Part shown: piece after piece, positions 25,901-34,487 of the stretch | How positions within the stretch are numbered: the first letter of the stretch is position 1 | Layout of the letters: each line of letters starts with the position of its first letter | DNA from: Paenibacillus sp. SY21-1 | GTDB taxonomy: Bacteria > Bacillota > Bacilli > Paenibacillales > Paenibacillaceae | Direction: 5' to 3' | DNA: 64,000 bases | Assembly (NCBI RefSeq): GCF_005222705.1 | Contig: NZ_STGF01000019.1 | Span: forward strand, 1-64,000 | The notes under the pieces: model-generated | Databases searched by the model: none | Told to the model about the DNA's origin: nothing | What the model saw: the letters and a program-made list of their open reading frames with translations, nothing else | Translations under genes and position numbers: made by a program

Positions 25901-27241
25901 TTAGGCAGGCGGTATACTTTGTGGATTTTGAAATACATTTTTCGGATCGTACTTCGCTTTGACCTTCCGCAATCTGGCGTAGTTCTTCCCATAATAAACC
26001 GGCCCGGAACATTTAATTCCCTGGTCTGGTACGTTGATATAAGAGCCTACAATATAAGGCTGCAGCTTTTTCCTAGTATTTCGAGCCAGCGCAATATTTC
26101 TGGCCGCATGAGAAGGCTTCACCCATGAGCTGTTCCATTCAACATAGTATTGCGGATCACGCCAGTAGAACGCGGTAGCCCTGGGAGACTTGCGTTTAAT
26201 CGCTCCGCCCCAGTTAAGAAAGAAGAAGCCTGCAGGAGTACCTCCCTCCGCTTTCTCCAAAAACTCACGCATAGGCTTAAAGGCCTTGTCAGGAAATGGT
26301 CTTCTGCCGAAGCCGCTGGAGAACTGGTTGCTGAACTTTTGTGTAAGAATCGGATCGGGAGCTAACATATATTTCGTAGCCTCCAGGTACGGAAGGTACT
26401 TGATAACTTTCGTTGGGGTTCCAACGCTTAAAATGGGCTCCAAAAAATGGATCGCTTCCTTCTTCGACCCAAGGTAAATGCCCAGCATGCTGACATTGCC
26501 GCCTTTTTTCGGACCTACCGTCAATTCGCTGCCCAACTTCGTGCTTGTGAATGGAGCCCAGCGCTGCCATGCCTTGACGACCTTTACGAATTGCTTCCAT
26601 GGCCAGGTGACGGTAAATACAGTAGCCTTTTCTGGTGCGCGCCTAACTTTGAATTTGTATTTGGTATATACGCCAAAGTTACCGCCCCCGCCCCCGCGGG
26701 AAGCCCATAGAAGATCGGAGTGACGTTTCTTGGTGGCCCGAATAACTCTTCCCTTAGCGTCAACCATTTCAAGTCCGATCAGATTATCGCTGATGAGGCC
26801 GGTCGTTCGTTGGAGCGGCCCGATTCCCCCGCCAGGAGTGATGCCACCGATCCCAACAGATGGACTGTCGCCGAATGGGGCCATATATCCTTGCCTCGCT
26901 AGTTTGTCCACAAGCCTCCCTACACGATTGCCTGTTCCAACAACGGCAGTGCCGCATTTTTTATTCAGCTTAATGCTCTTCAGATTGCTTGTATCAATAA
27001 CAATGCCGCCGTTTACCTGTGATAAATTAGTCTCCAGAGCATGACGTCCGCTTCTTGGACGAATGGGAACCTTGTTGGCGCGTGCCCATCTGATGGCATT
27101 CACTACATCCTGTGTTTTTTGCGCAAAAACAAACACTTTGGGAAATCTGTCTGTATGCGGGTCCCAGTTCTTACGCGCAGAGTCGTAGCCGGGGTCTCCT
27201 TTAAAAATGACTCGCCCAGTAAGCTTAATTTGTGATCTCAC
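25901..27241 (-). CDS. FAD-linked oxidase, berberine-bridge-enzyme type
   Basis: 446 residues of the PCMH-type FAD-binding family with a C-terminal BBE segment. Seen: an FAD-domain start with VVNAIRWARANKVPIRPRSGRHALE (His in the place used for covalent flavin attachment), GGIVIDTSNLKSI, GITPGGGIGPLQRTTGLISDN, and a C-terminal YYGKNYARLRKVKAKYDPKNVF, the typical BBE ending. The second covalent site (Cys) of bicovalent members is not present. Such enzymes oxidise sugars or alkaloid-like alcohols; the substrate is unknown here. The start is GTG with TAAGGAG upstream. No secretion signal is visible. Confidence 0.9.
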   Translation of the reverse strand: MRSQIKLTGRVIFKGDPGYDSARKNWDPHTDRFPKVFVFAQKTQDVVNAIRWARANKVPIRPRSGRHALETNLSQVNGGIVIDTSNLKSIKLNKKCGTAVVGTGNRVGRLVDKLARQGYMAPFGDSPSVGIGGITPGGGIGPLQRTTGLISDNLIGLEMVDAKGRVIRATKKRHSDLLWASRGGGGGNFGVYTKYKFKVRRAPEKATVFTVTWPWKQFVKVVKAWQRWAPFTSTKLGSELTVGPKKGGNVSMLGIYLGSKKEAIHFLEPILSVGTPTKVIKYLPYLEATKYMLAPDPILTQKFSNQFSSGFGRRPFPDKAFKPMREFLEKAEGGTPAGFFFLNWGGAIKRKSPRATAFYWRDPQYYVEWNSSWVKPSHAARNIALARNTRKKLQPYIVGSYINVPDQGIKCSGPVYYGKNYARLRKVKAKYDPKNVFQNPQSIPPA

Positions 27242-27398
27242 GAATCCAACTCCTTATGACTGATTGACCTGCATTTGCAAAAAATTAGGCAATTCCATCT
27301 ATCGTATGATTAAAGCCATCGCCTGGTATGGGCAGGTGCTGATTGGATACAGTGAACGATTTTCTCGCGAAGAACTAAATCAAATTATTATATAACTA

Positions 27399-27429
27399 CT
27401 TGATTATATAATTGCTTGATTATATAATT
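27399..27429. promoter_or_regulatory. Direct repeats in the ars promoter, probable ArsR operator
   Basis: CTTGATTATATAATT occurs twice (27399-27413 and 27415-27429), one base apart. A related ATCAAATTATTATATAA lies just upstream. The repeats sit 45 bases before arsR, the usual place for autoregulatory ArsR binding. The exact operator is inferred. Confidence 0.5.
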
Positions 27430-27473
27430 TAGTTCAACAAGCTTTATTCTACTCAGGTAAAGGAGTGAAAGGA

Positions 27474-27797
27474 TTGACCTCTCATGAAACGATTGCAGCC
27501 ATGTCCGATACTTTGAAACTGCTCTCTGATAAGACACGATTGACCATTGTGGCATTGTTAAAAGAAAGCGAGCTGTGTGTGTGTGACATCGTAGACATCC
27601 TCGAAACGACGCAGCCGAATGTTAGCCAACATTTGAAAAAGTTAAGGTTAAGTGGAATTGTCAGCGAAACGCGCCGCAGTCAATGGATTTACTACTCCTT
27701 GAATCCAGATTCTCCGCCTTATCTGTCCGATGTCATCCAGCATCTGCCTTCAATGAAGGATATCATCGATGCTCATAAACCAAATTCTTGCTGTTAG
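27474..27797 (+). CDS. arsR: Arsenic-responsive repressor ArsR
   Basis: About 107 residues of the ArsR/SmtB family: a winged helix with the metal-binding ELCVCDI motif (Cys 35 and 37), where arsenite releases the protein from DNA, and the recognition helix QPNVSQHLKKLRLSG. Because AAAGGAG ends just before 27466, the TTG at 27474 is the better start; the GTG at 27465 overlaps that ribosome site. It is first in an arsR-arsB-arsC operon and probably represses its own promoter. Confidence 0.93.
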   Translation: MTSHETIAAMSDTLKLLSDKTRLTIVALLKESELCVCDIVDILETTQPNVSQHLKKLRLSGIVSETRRSQWIYYSLNPDSPPYLSDVIQHLPSMKDIIDAHKPNSCC

Positions 27798-27809
27798 TTG
27801 GAGGAAAAT

Positions 27810-29099
27810 ATGCTAGCTGCATTCGTTATCTTTCTTTTCACATTAATAGTCGTAATTTGGCAGCCTAGAGGGCTGAACATCGGCTGGTCTGCATGCGGAG
27901 GCGCCCTTGCAGCTCTGTTAAGCGGGGTAGTGGATTTCCATGATGTTTGGGAAGTAACACAAATCGTTTGGAACGCCACGCTTGCCTTTGTAGCGGTTAT
28001 TCTGATCTCTTTGATTTTGGATGAAATCGGCTTTTTTGAATGGTCCGCGCTTCATATGGCTCGTATAGCGCGCGGCAATGGCAAGCTTATGTTTTTGTAT
28101 GTCATCCTTCTCGGGGCTGCTGTCGCTTTTTTCTTCGCTAACGATGGGGCTGCACTTATTTTGACACCGATCGTATTGGCTATGGTAAGAGCGCTAAAGT
28201 TTAATGATCAAATGATTCTTCCCTTTATAATGGCAAGCGGTTTTATTTCTGATACGGCTTCTCTGCCCCTTGTTGTAAGCAATTTGGCGAATATCGTTTC
28301 TTCCGATTTCTTCGGTATAGGGTTTGCTGAATACGCAAGTCGGATGATTGTCCCAACGCTCTTTTCGGTTGCATCCAGTCTGTTCGTTCTGTATCTTTTT
28401 TATCGTCGAAATATACCGCAAAGGTACGATTTGACTCCACTACAACTGCCCAAAGAAGCAATCAAAGATGTTAAGTTATTTAAACTATCCTGGCTAATAT
28501 TATCCGTTCTCCTCGTTGCGTACTTGAGCAGCGAATTCTTGAAAATTCCAGTTTCTGTCATAGCAGGAATCGCAGCGGTTGTGTTCCTTCTACTAGCGAG
28601 ACAAAGCAAAGACATTAAAACTTGGAAACTCGTGAAGGGTGCTCCATGGTCTGTTGTTGTTTTTTCAATTGGCATGTATGTTGTCGTTTACGGTTTAAGG
28701 AATGTTGGTCTTACCGATGAGCTTGGTAAAGTATTTACGTACATCGGTGAGCAAGGCCTGTTTGTCGGTACAATAGGCGCTGGATTCATTGCAGCCATTC
28801 TCTCGTCCATTATGAATAATATGCCTACCGTTATGATCAATGCCTTGGCTATTGAAGGTTCAAGTCCAAGCGGATTTCTAAGGGAAGCTTTTATCTATGC
28901 TAATGTTATCGGTTCCGATTTAGGGCCGAAGATAACGCCGATCGGCTCGCTGGCTACTCTGCTCTGGCTGCATGTATTGTCCAGCAAGGGCGTTAAGATT
29001 ACTTGGGGGGCTTATTTTAGAACGGGGATTATTTTAACGCTGCCTGTATTATTTATTACTCTGTGCAGCTTGTTCATATGGTTGAAGATAGTACATTAA
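27810..29099 (+). CDS. arsB: Arsenite efflux permease ArsB
   Basis: 429 residues, about 11-12 transmembrane helices, of the ArsB/NhaD ion-transporter superfamily. It starts AAFVIFLFTLIVVIWQPRGL and contains FFFANDGAALILTPIVLAM and SSIMNNMPTVMINALA, both characteristic of ArsB. It expels arsenite from the cytoplasm, driven by membrane potential when no ArsA ATPase is encoded (none is seen). ATG at 27810 follows GGAGG; the gene begins 12 bases after arsR. Confidence 0.93.
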   Translation: MLAAFVIFLFTLIVVIWQPRGLNIGWSACGGALAALLSGVVDFHDVWEVTQIVWNATLAFVAVILISLILDEIGFFEWSALHMARIARGNGKLMFLYVILLGAAVAFFFANDGAALILTPIVLAMVRALKFNDQMILPFIMASGFISDTASLPLVVSNLANIVSSDFFGIGFAEYASRMIVPTLFSVASSLFVLYLFYRRNIPQRYDLTPLQLPKEAIKDVKLFKLSWLILSVLLVAYLSSEFLKIPVSVIAGIAAVVFLLLARQSKDIKTWKLVKGAPWSVVVFSIGMYVVVYGLRNVGLTDELGKVFTYIGEQGLFVGTIGAGFIAAILSSIMNNMPTVMINALAIEGSSPSGFLREAFIYANVIGSDLGPKITPIGSLATLLWLHVLSSKGVKITWGAYFRTGIILTLPVLFITLCSLFIWLKIVH

Positions 29100-29123
29100 A
29101 CCAATCAAAGGAGCTGTTCAACA

Positions 29124-29549
29124 ATGTCCAATAAACCACTCGTTTACTTTCTATGTACAGGAAATTCATGCCGCAGCCAAATGGCAGACGGTCTGTTACA
29201 TGCTTTAGGCGGAGATCGATATGACGTTAGAAGCGCAGGTCTAGAAGCACACGGACTAAATCCCAGGGCTGTAAAAGTTATGCAAGAGGCCGGACTTGAT
29301 ATTAGCAGTCATACTTCTGATGTGATTGATCCCGAGTTGCTAAATCGCGCGACTTATGTCATTACATTATGCGGACATGCCGATGAGCATTGCCCCGTCA
29401 TTACGAATCCGGAGGTAGTGAAGTGGCATTGGGGATTTGATGATCCTGCCAAAGCGGTTGGATCTGAAGATGAGATCATGAATCAGTTTCGAACTGTTCG
29501 GGATGCAATTAAAGCAAGGATTTCATTATTTCTCCAACAAGGTCACTAA
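29124..29549 (+). CDS. arsC: Arsenate reductase ArsC, thioredoxin-coupled
   Basis: 141 residues with a low-molecular-weight phosphatase fold. Seen: CTGNSCRSQMADG (catalytic Cys 11, Cys 16) and the redox pair Cys 83 and Cys 90 in TLCGHADEHCPV, the layout of Bacillus ArsC (10, 82, 89). It reduces arsenate to arsenite for export by ArsB, with disulphide relay to thioredoxin. Final gene of the clear ars operon. Confidence 0.95.
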   Translation: MSNKPLVYFLCTGNSCRSQMADGLLHALGGDRYDVRSAGLEAHGLNPRAVKVMQEAGLDISSHTSDVIDPELLNRATYVITLCGHADEHCPVITNPEVVKWHWGFDDPAKAVGSEDEIMNQFRTVRDAIKARISLFLQQGH

Positions 29550-29720
29550 AAGGCCATTTCTTCAGACCTAAAGGGAGAGACTGTAAATAAAATGGGCAAC
29601 CTCTGAAAACAGAATAGCTTCGCGTTCGTTTATTGCGTAAATCTCCATTGTAACGGTAGGTTTATCCCGATTTTTGAAGAATAGTAATAATAAGCTAAAT
29701 GAAGGAGATGAGCCAACCGA

Positions 29721-30425
29721 ATGGAACTTTATGCTGTAAACGTAGGAGAATCTTGGTTTCACTTAAAAAATATTTACCGCGATACGAATAATCCGGAGGA
29801 GCAAGTCAAGATTGCGTGGTCTTTTTATATTGCAAAACATGATAATAAAATCATTTTTATTGATACAGGCTTCCGCGATGAGAATACGGCAAATCAATGG
29901 GGGATTACCTGTACAGACATTGAGAAGGAGTTAGAGGGCCTCTTTGGCAAACGCAGCTTGGTTGATACGGTAATCATTACTCACAGTCACTTTGACCATA
30001 TTGAAAATCTTGACTTGTTTCATACACCTGAAATCATTATGTCTAAAATTGATTATGAAATAGCAATACAGCAATGCTCGCCTGCCATTAGAGAGAAGCT
30101 GCTTCAATGCCGTGTTGTAACCGTAGAAAACGAGTATGTTTGTAACGATCTTTTCAGATTTAAAGTGATCGGCGGCCATAGCAGCGGTTCATCCGTCATT
30201 TATGTTGAATCGAATTCTAACAACTATGTCATTACTGGCGATGAATGTTATTGGTGCGATAATTTGATAAGCAATCGTCCTATCGGCATTTTTTCGAGCA
30301 CAGAAAAAAATGAAAGGTTTATAAACGACGCTCATCAACGCGGATTGATCCCGCTTCCATTTCATGACTTGAAAATATTCCAACAATATCCGGCCGTATC
30401 TAAACATATAGTCAGAATCCTTTAA
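29721..30425 (+). CDS. Metallo-beta-lactamase-fold hydrolase
   Basis: 234 residues with the zinc motif THSHFDH (His 88, His 90, Asp 92, His 93), a later metal His in IGGHSSGSSV, the bridging Asp in VITGDECYW and a C-terminal LPFHDLK His. All metal ligands of the fold are present. It is closest in layout to the lactonase/AHL-type members, but the substrate is not evident. It follows arsC by 171 bases on the same strand, with AAGGAG upstream, so it may be transcribed separately. A terminator follows. Confidence 0.82.
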   Translation: MELYAVNVGESWFHLKNIYRDTNNPEEQVKIAWSFYIAKHDNKIIFIDTGFRDENTANQWGITCTDIEKELEGLFGKRSLVDTVIITHSHFDHIENLDLFHTPEIIMSKIDYEIAIQQCSPAIREKLLQCRVVTVENEYVCNDLFRFKVIGGHSSGSSVIYVESNSNNYVITGDECYWCDNLISNRPIGIFSSTEKNERFINDAHQRGLIPLPFHDLKIFQQYPAVSKHIVRIL

Positions 30426-30530
30426 TCCATTGCTATATTCAGATTTATATTAAGCCCGCTTCGCCGTTCAATCCCTGCTAGAGAGAGCTCTCCGCTCCTC
30501 TTGAAGCGTTATGGACACTTTGCTTATTTC

Positions 30531-30565
30531 TATCGTCTTCTGGAAACCAGAAGACGATATTTTTA
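30531..30565 (+). terminator. Rho-independent terminator after the metallo-hydrolase gene
   Basis: ATCGTCTTCTGG pairs with CCAGAAGACGAT around a very short loop, followed by a T-rich tail (ATTTTTAA). No gene is credible in the rest of 30426-30680. Confidence 0.8.
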
Positions 30566-30680
30566 ATGCTTTTTTTGATCAGCCTCCACATGGATTTACC
30601 TGGGGGGCGTCATCCTTACAGACGTCATCGGAGGTTGCCCATGCGATTAGAAACCATAATCCCTTTATTTTCCACGATTC

Positions 30681-32294
30681 TCATCTCTTCCAATTTTCCA
30701 CAAAATGATCTACCGCTGCCTGCTCAATTGCCAGCCCTTCCGTATATCGTTTCATAAACAAGGCAAAGCCAGTCACATCTGCGCTGTCAGGGTAAATCTC
30801 TTGTCCTTCTGCATCGTTGAATACTCTAGTGGCAAGGTAATCAGACAAGCGCTCGCGCTGACTCTTATTAGCCATATAAGATGCCAAAATAGCCATCCCC
30901 CATGCCCCGCCCTCACCAGCTGTAGACATGACCGAAACAGGAACATTCAGTGCTGCAGCACACATTTTTTGACCGACTAGCGGCGTTTTGAACAATCCGC
31001 CATGAGCCAAAATACGGTCAATCGTTATATGCTCCTTCAGTGTCAACGTATCCATCCCCAGTCTTAATGCAGCAAACGCGGTAAACAGTTGTACTCTCAT
31101 AAAGTTAGCCAGATTAAAGCTGCTTTCTGGAGAACGCACAAACAGCGGACGACCTTTTGCAAACCCGGTAATATTTTCACCTGAATAGTAGCCGTAGCTC
31201 AGCAAGCCACCGCCATCGGCGTCTGCTTCCAGCGCTTTGTTGAACAAGACGCTGAATAACTGGTTCATATCGGGTTTCAATCCCATTGCTTCATAAAATT
31301 CACGGAACAAGCCGAGCCAAGCATTAATCTCGCTGGAGCAGTTGTTGGCTAGAACCATGGCGACGGGACTGCCATCAGGCGTAGTGACGATATCAATCTC
31401 AGGGTACACCGTAGATAAATCTTTCTCCAATACAATCATGGCAAAAATCGACGTACCTACGGAAATGTTGCCGGTACGCTTTTTGACACTGTTCGTAGCG
31501 ACCATGCCTGTTCCTGCATCTCCTTCTGGAGGACATAGCGGAATACCTGCTTGCAGGCTTCCTGATGGATCTAATAACCGGGCACCGGCTTCATTGAGAT
31601 ATCCAGCATGTTCACCTGCAGTGCAAACTTTAGGTAAAATATGTTTAAGATGCCACGGGTAGTCTTTATCGGCAATTAAATCGGCAAACTTCTTCACCAT
31701 ATCTTCATTATATTGCAATGCAGATTCATCGATTGGGAACATGCCAGAGGCATCCCCGATACCAAGTACCTTGCTGCCGGTCAATAGCCAGTGAATATAA
31801 CCCGACAAAGTCGTCATATAATCTATGCTATTCACATGCTCTTCATCGTTTAAAATCGCTTGATACAAATGGGCAATGCTCCAGCGTTGAGGAATTTTAA
31901 ATTGGAATTGCTCGGTCAGCTCCAATGCCGCTGTACCCGTTGTGGCATTGCGCCATGTACGGAACGGAACCAGCAGCTCCCCTGCTTGATCAAGTACAAT
32001 ATAGCCCTGCATCATGGCCGAACATCCGATTGATCCGATTTTTTGCAATGGTACGCCATAATTATTCTCAACCTCTTGCTTGATTTGGCGATAGATTTCT
32101 TGCAACCCGTTAATCATTTCATTGAGAGAGTAGGTCCAATAACCGTCAATCAATTGATTTTCCCACTCATAGCTGCTGGAACAGATAGTTTCATAATTGT
32201 AATCAATAAGTACAGCCTTGATTCGTGTGGATCCAATTTCGATACCAAGCGAGGTTTCTCCTTTGACTATCGCTTGTTTAATATTTTGATCCAT
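30681..32294 (-). CDS. FGGY-family sugar kinase (pentulose kinase-like)
   Basis: 537 residues with the two-domain actin-like ATPase fold: phosphate-1 motif LGIEIGSTRIKAVLID near residue 16, GCSAMMQGYIVLD, and a C-terminal adenosine region with ILAHGGLFKTP and STAGEGGAWGMAIL. It resembles Firmicute kinases annotated as xylulokinase or as a second type of ribulokinase. The XylR-type operator and cre-like site upstream favour a role in xylose-related or other pentose metabolism, but no isomerase or transporter is beside it. GAGAGGAG lies 10 bases before the ATG. Confidence 0.85.
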   Translation of the reverse strand: MDQNIKQAIVKGETSLGIEIGSTRIKAVLIDYNYETICSSSYEWENQLIDGYWTYSLNEMINGLQEIYRQIKQEVENNYGVPLQKIGSIGCSAMMQGYIVLDQAGELLVPFRTWRNATTGTAALELTEQFQFKIPQRWSIAHLYQAILNDEEHVNSIDYMTTLSGYIHWLLTGSKVLGIGDASGMFPIDESALQYNEDMVKKFADLIADKDYPWHLKHILPKVCTAGEHAGYLNEAGARLLDPSGSLQAGIPLCPPEGDAGTGMVATNSVKKRTGNISVGTSIFAMIVLEKDLSTVYPEIDIVTTPDGSPVAMVLANNCSSEINAWLGLFREFYEAMGLKPDMNQLFSVLFNKALEADADGGGLLSYGYYSGENITGFAKGRPLFVRSPESSFNLANFMRVQLFTAFAALRLGMDTLTLKEHITIDRILAHGGLFKTPLVGQKMCAAALNVPVSVMSTAGEGGAWGMAILASYMANKSQRERLSDYLATRVFNDAEGQEIYPDSADVTGFALFMKRYTEGLAIEQAAVDHFVENWKR

Positions 32295-32362
32295 GATGGC
32301 GTTGCTCCTCTCTGAATTTGAATTTGAACCGAATACAGCACATGGGCTCTCGTGTTGAAATG

Positions 32363-32377
32363 ATGAAAACGTTTACC
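32363..32377. promoter_or_regulatory. cre-like catabolite repression site
   Basis: ATGAAAACGTTTACC fits the CcpA-binding consensus (WTGNAANCGNWNNCW) at all but the last position. It lies about 70 bases upstream of the kinase start, so glucose repression by CcpA is expected. Confidence 0.6.
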
Positions 32378-32395
32378 AATAGCATACCAATCGAA

Positions 32396-32424
32396 ACTTA
32401 GTTTGTCTAGTAAACAAACTAAGT
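32396..32424. promoter_or_regulatory. XylR-type operator
   Basis: A perfect palindrome: ACTTAGTTTGT, a 7-base centre, ACAAACTAAGT. The core TTAGTTTGT...ACAAACTAA matches the Bacillus xylose repressor (XylR, ROK family) operator as I recall it. It is about 100 bases upstream of the FGGY kinase. No xylR gene is in the window, so the regulator must act from elsewhere. Confidence 0.75.
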
Positions 32425-32733
32425 GATATGATAAACAGCAGCTTTATTGAGCTATCACCCTTAATTCCACTCTGCGCTTTACCGTTATTTGTGATATGCT
32501 TTTCCGCGCTGTCTCTAATGATAAGCAAAAGGGCCATCCTTAAATGGGACAGCCCTTTCCTTTGTTCAACTATCGTATTCTTAGGACAATCGTTATTTTT
32601 TCTTTACCGGTATCCAGATATCGGGAACCACTCGGTATATATTCGGTCCCATAGTTTTTGCAAATCACATTGCGGCTCCGGGAAAACAGCCCATGTTAAA
32701 AATTACTTGCCTTGCATTTCCTGCACGAAATTG
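32425..32733. other. Intergenic stretch with a probable minus-strand terminator
   Basis: No credible gene seen. AAAGGGC (528-534 of this kb) pairs with GCCCTTT at 32552-32558, and on the minus strand four T follow; this probably ends transcription from the DUF2834 gene at 32734. An open plus-strand frame here (from 32428) has no family resemblance and no good ribosome site. Confidence 0.5.
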
Positions 32734-33072
32734 TCAGTATCGTTCTTTGACCCCAGGAATGTTTTTCTCCAAGTGTAATTGGCGCAGAAACAAAAACAGG
32801 GGAAGACCCAGTGAAGGGCCTACCAGTAGCGTACCTGCAATCGGCAGCCATAAATATTTCATTCTCTTTCTGGTTCCTTCTATCAGAATGAATCCCATTA
32901 GCGCGATCGCGGTAACTAAAACATCCATCCATGCAAAAGCTCCAATACGCGTACTGGTTATGGCTTCAAACAGGAGATTCAAATCAAGGCCGTTGTGCAC
33001 GATCCAAGGGATGAACTGCGAATAGGGCAAGACGAGTCCCAAAAAAGATAATACTCCGTAAAAGTACTTCAT
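32734..33072 (-). CDS. DUF2834 small membrane protein
   Basis: 112 residues with three or four hydrophobic helices. The pattern of DUF2834 is clear: an N-terminal VLSFLGLVLPYSQFIPWIV, a central FAWMDVLVTAIAL, and a WLPIAGTLLVGPSLGLPLFL helix before a short basic tail. Function is unknown for the family. GGAGGG precedes the ATG. It is a single-gene unit. Confidence 0.8.
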   Translation of the reverse strand: MKYFYGVLSFLGLVLPYSQFIPWIVHNGLDLNLLFEAITSTRIGAFAWMDVLVTAIALMGFILIEGTRKRMKYLWLPIAGTLLVGPSLGLPLFLFLRQLHLEKNIPGVKERY

Positions 33073-33202
33073 TTATAACCCTCCATTATTATGTAAATCC
33101 AATAAGCTCGAAAAAGTCCGTTTGTTCCTTCTTCGCTGCCACGCGTGATTCCGCCTCGAACTATGTCCTTCAAGGCTCCGTTCCAAGCCCGCAGCTCGAC
33201 TT

Positions 33203-33234
33203 TAAAAAAGCCTTGCCCCTACTTGTGGCAAGCC
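33203..33234 (-). terminator. Rho-independent terminator downstream of the acetamidase gene
   Basis: On the minus strand GGCTTGCC and GGCAAGGC form a stem with one mismatch, followed by six T. It is about 135 bases past the gene's stop; the DNA from 33073 to 33369 holds nothing else I can identify. Confidence 0.65.
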
Positions 33235-33369
33235 TCACCGGAATTAATCTCCAAATAAATTCCCGTTACCTCCAAAAATAACGGCAACCATTCATGAGAC
33301 TGGCTGTTGTAAGTTCATCATGAATTATTTCGTCTCAAACCGACTGGCCCACAAAACCTCGTCCATTCT

Positions 33370-34302
33370 TTATCCGATTGAACCATGCGGGAGTACAGCG
33401 TGAACGCCACGGACACCATTAACCATTTGTGTAATCCGCATATCAACGACAAGACTCGCAAGAGCCAATGCTTCTTTGCGTTCATAGCCAAAAAGCTCGT
33501 TCATGAGAGTTAACATACCGTCAAGTGCAATAATCGAGGCCTCATTCAAGTCTTCATGAAAACCCATAGTAACCCATGCTGTTGGGGTTTTAGCACGGGG
33601 CATGGCTATCCTTACGTTTTCGTCCACAGAAAACGTAAGATCCACCACCTCCATCGGACATTCAACAGCTGGAACGCCTACCTCTCCATCGCCTTGTAGG
33701 GCGTGTCCATCTCCAACGGAAAATAGCCCGTTCTTTATTGAAATCGGCAAGTACAAGGTACTGCCAGCAATCAGTTCTTTACAATCCATGTTCCCGCCGC
33801 AAAAACGAGGGGGAAAGGTGGAGTGGATACCAGGCTCATCGGGGGGCATCCCCATTACTCCCATGAATGGTCGAAGAGCGACCTTGTGCCCTTTATCGCT
33901 TGTACCTACCATAGAATTAGCGTCCAGAGTCCAATTGAGATGGAACTGTTCCCCTTCAGCAATACCTAAGCTTTGGTTGATCGGGTGCGGGAATCCGCCA
34001 GCACTGTTCCATCCCCAAGCTCCTGTTTGAATCTCGTTAATTCTGACTGCGAGTGTCATACCCGGTTCGGCACCACGAATGGCAATCGGGCCGCATAAAG
34101 CGTGACCGCCGTCGCGCAAACGTTCTCTTGGTTCAAATCTCTTTCGAATCCCTGGTGCAGAAAAAGGACCAAGCCCCCAGCCGGCGTCAAGAGTGCTGAA
34201 ACAAACGGTATCTCCTGAATCAATGGTCATAATCGGTTGAAAATCTCGTGAAAAAGAGCCGTGCAATGAGGATCTTTCAGGTCGAATAGAGAATTTAGCC
34301 AT
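33370..34302 (-). CDS. Acetamidase/formamidase family protein
   Basis: About 310 residues. Family features: GDTVCFSTLDAGWGLGPF, a GHALCGPIAIRGAEPGMTLAV segment, FPPRFCGGNMDCKEL (the conserved CGGN(M/I)D motif) and SVGDGHALQGDGEV with the acidic/His residues of the active site. Members hydrolyse formamide, acetamide or similar short amides to ammonia and acid. The second of two consecutive ATGs (34302) has the better spacing from GGAGGG. It is a single-gene unit. Confidence 0.92.
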   Translation of the reverse strand: MAKFSIRPERSSLHGSFSRDFQPIMTIDSGDTVCFSTLDAGWGLGPFSAPGIRKRFEPRERLRDGGHALCGPIAIRGAEPGMTLAVRINEIQTGAWGWNSAGGFPHPINQSLGIAEGEQFHLNWTLDANSMVGTSDKGHKVALRPFMGVMGMPPDEPGIHSTFPPRFCGGNMDCKELIAGSTLYLPISIKNGLFSVGDGHALQGDGEVGVPAVECPMEVVDLTFSVDENVRIAMPRAKTPTAWVTMGFHEDLNEASIIALDGMLTLMNELFGYERKEALALASLVVDMRITQMVNGVRGVHAVLPHGSIG

Positions 34303-34487
34303 CATATCCCTCCAGAATGTAATCCTTTCATACCTATTTTAGTTGAAAAAGATGGCATTCATGTGAGCAAGTATGCTTTTTTTGTGACAAAAATCTCCTT
34401 TCCTTTTCTTTTCTTAGATTGTTGAAACTGACAAAAAAACTCTCCAACATTATAATTGTAAAGAGGTAATGACTAGGGGGGATTTGC

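Noticed and set aside
32428..32778. Plus-strand 116-residue frame with a hydrophobic start
   Set aside because: No ribosome site, no family features in the second half, and it overlaps the DUF2834 gene.
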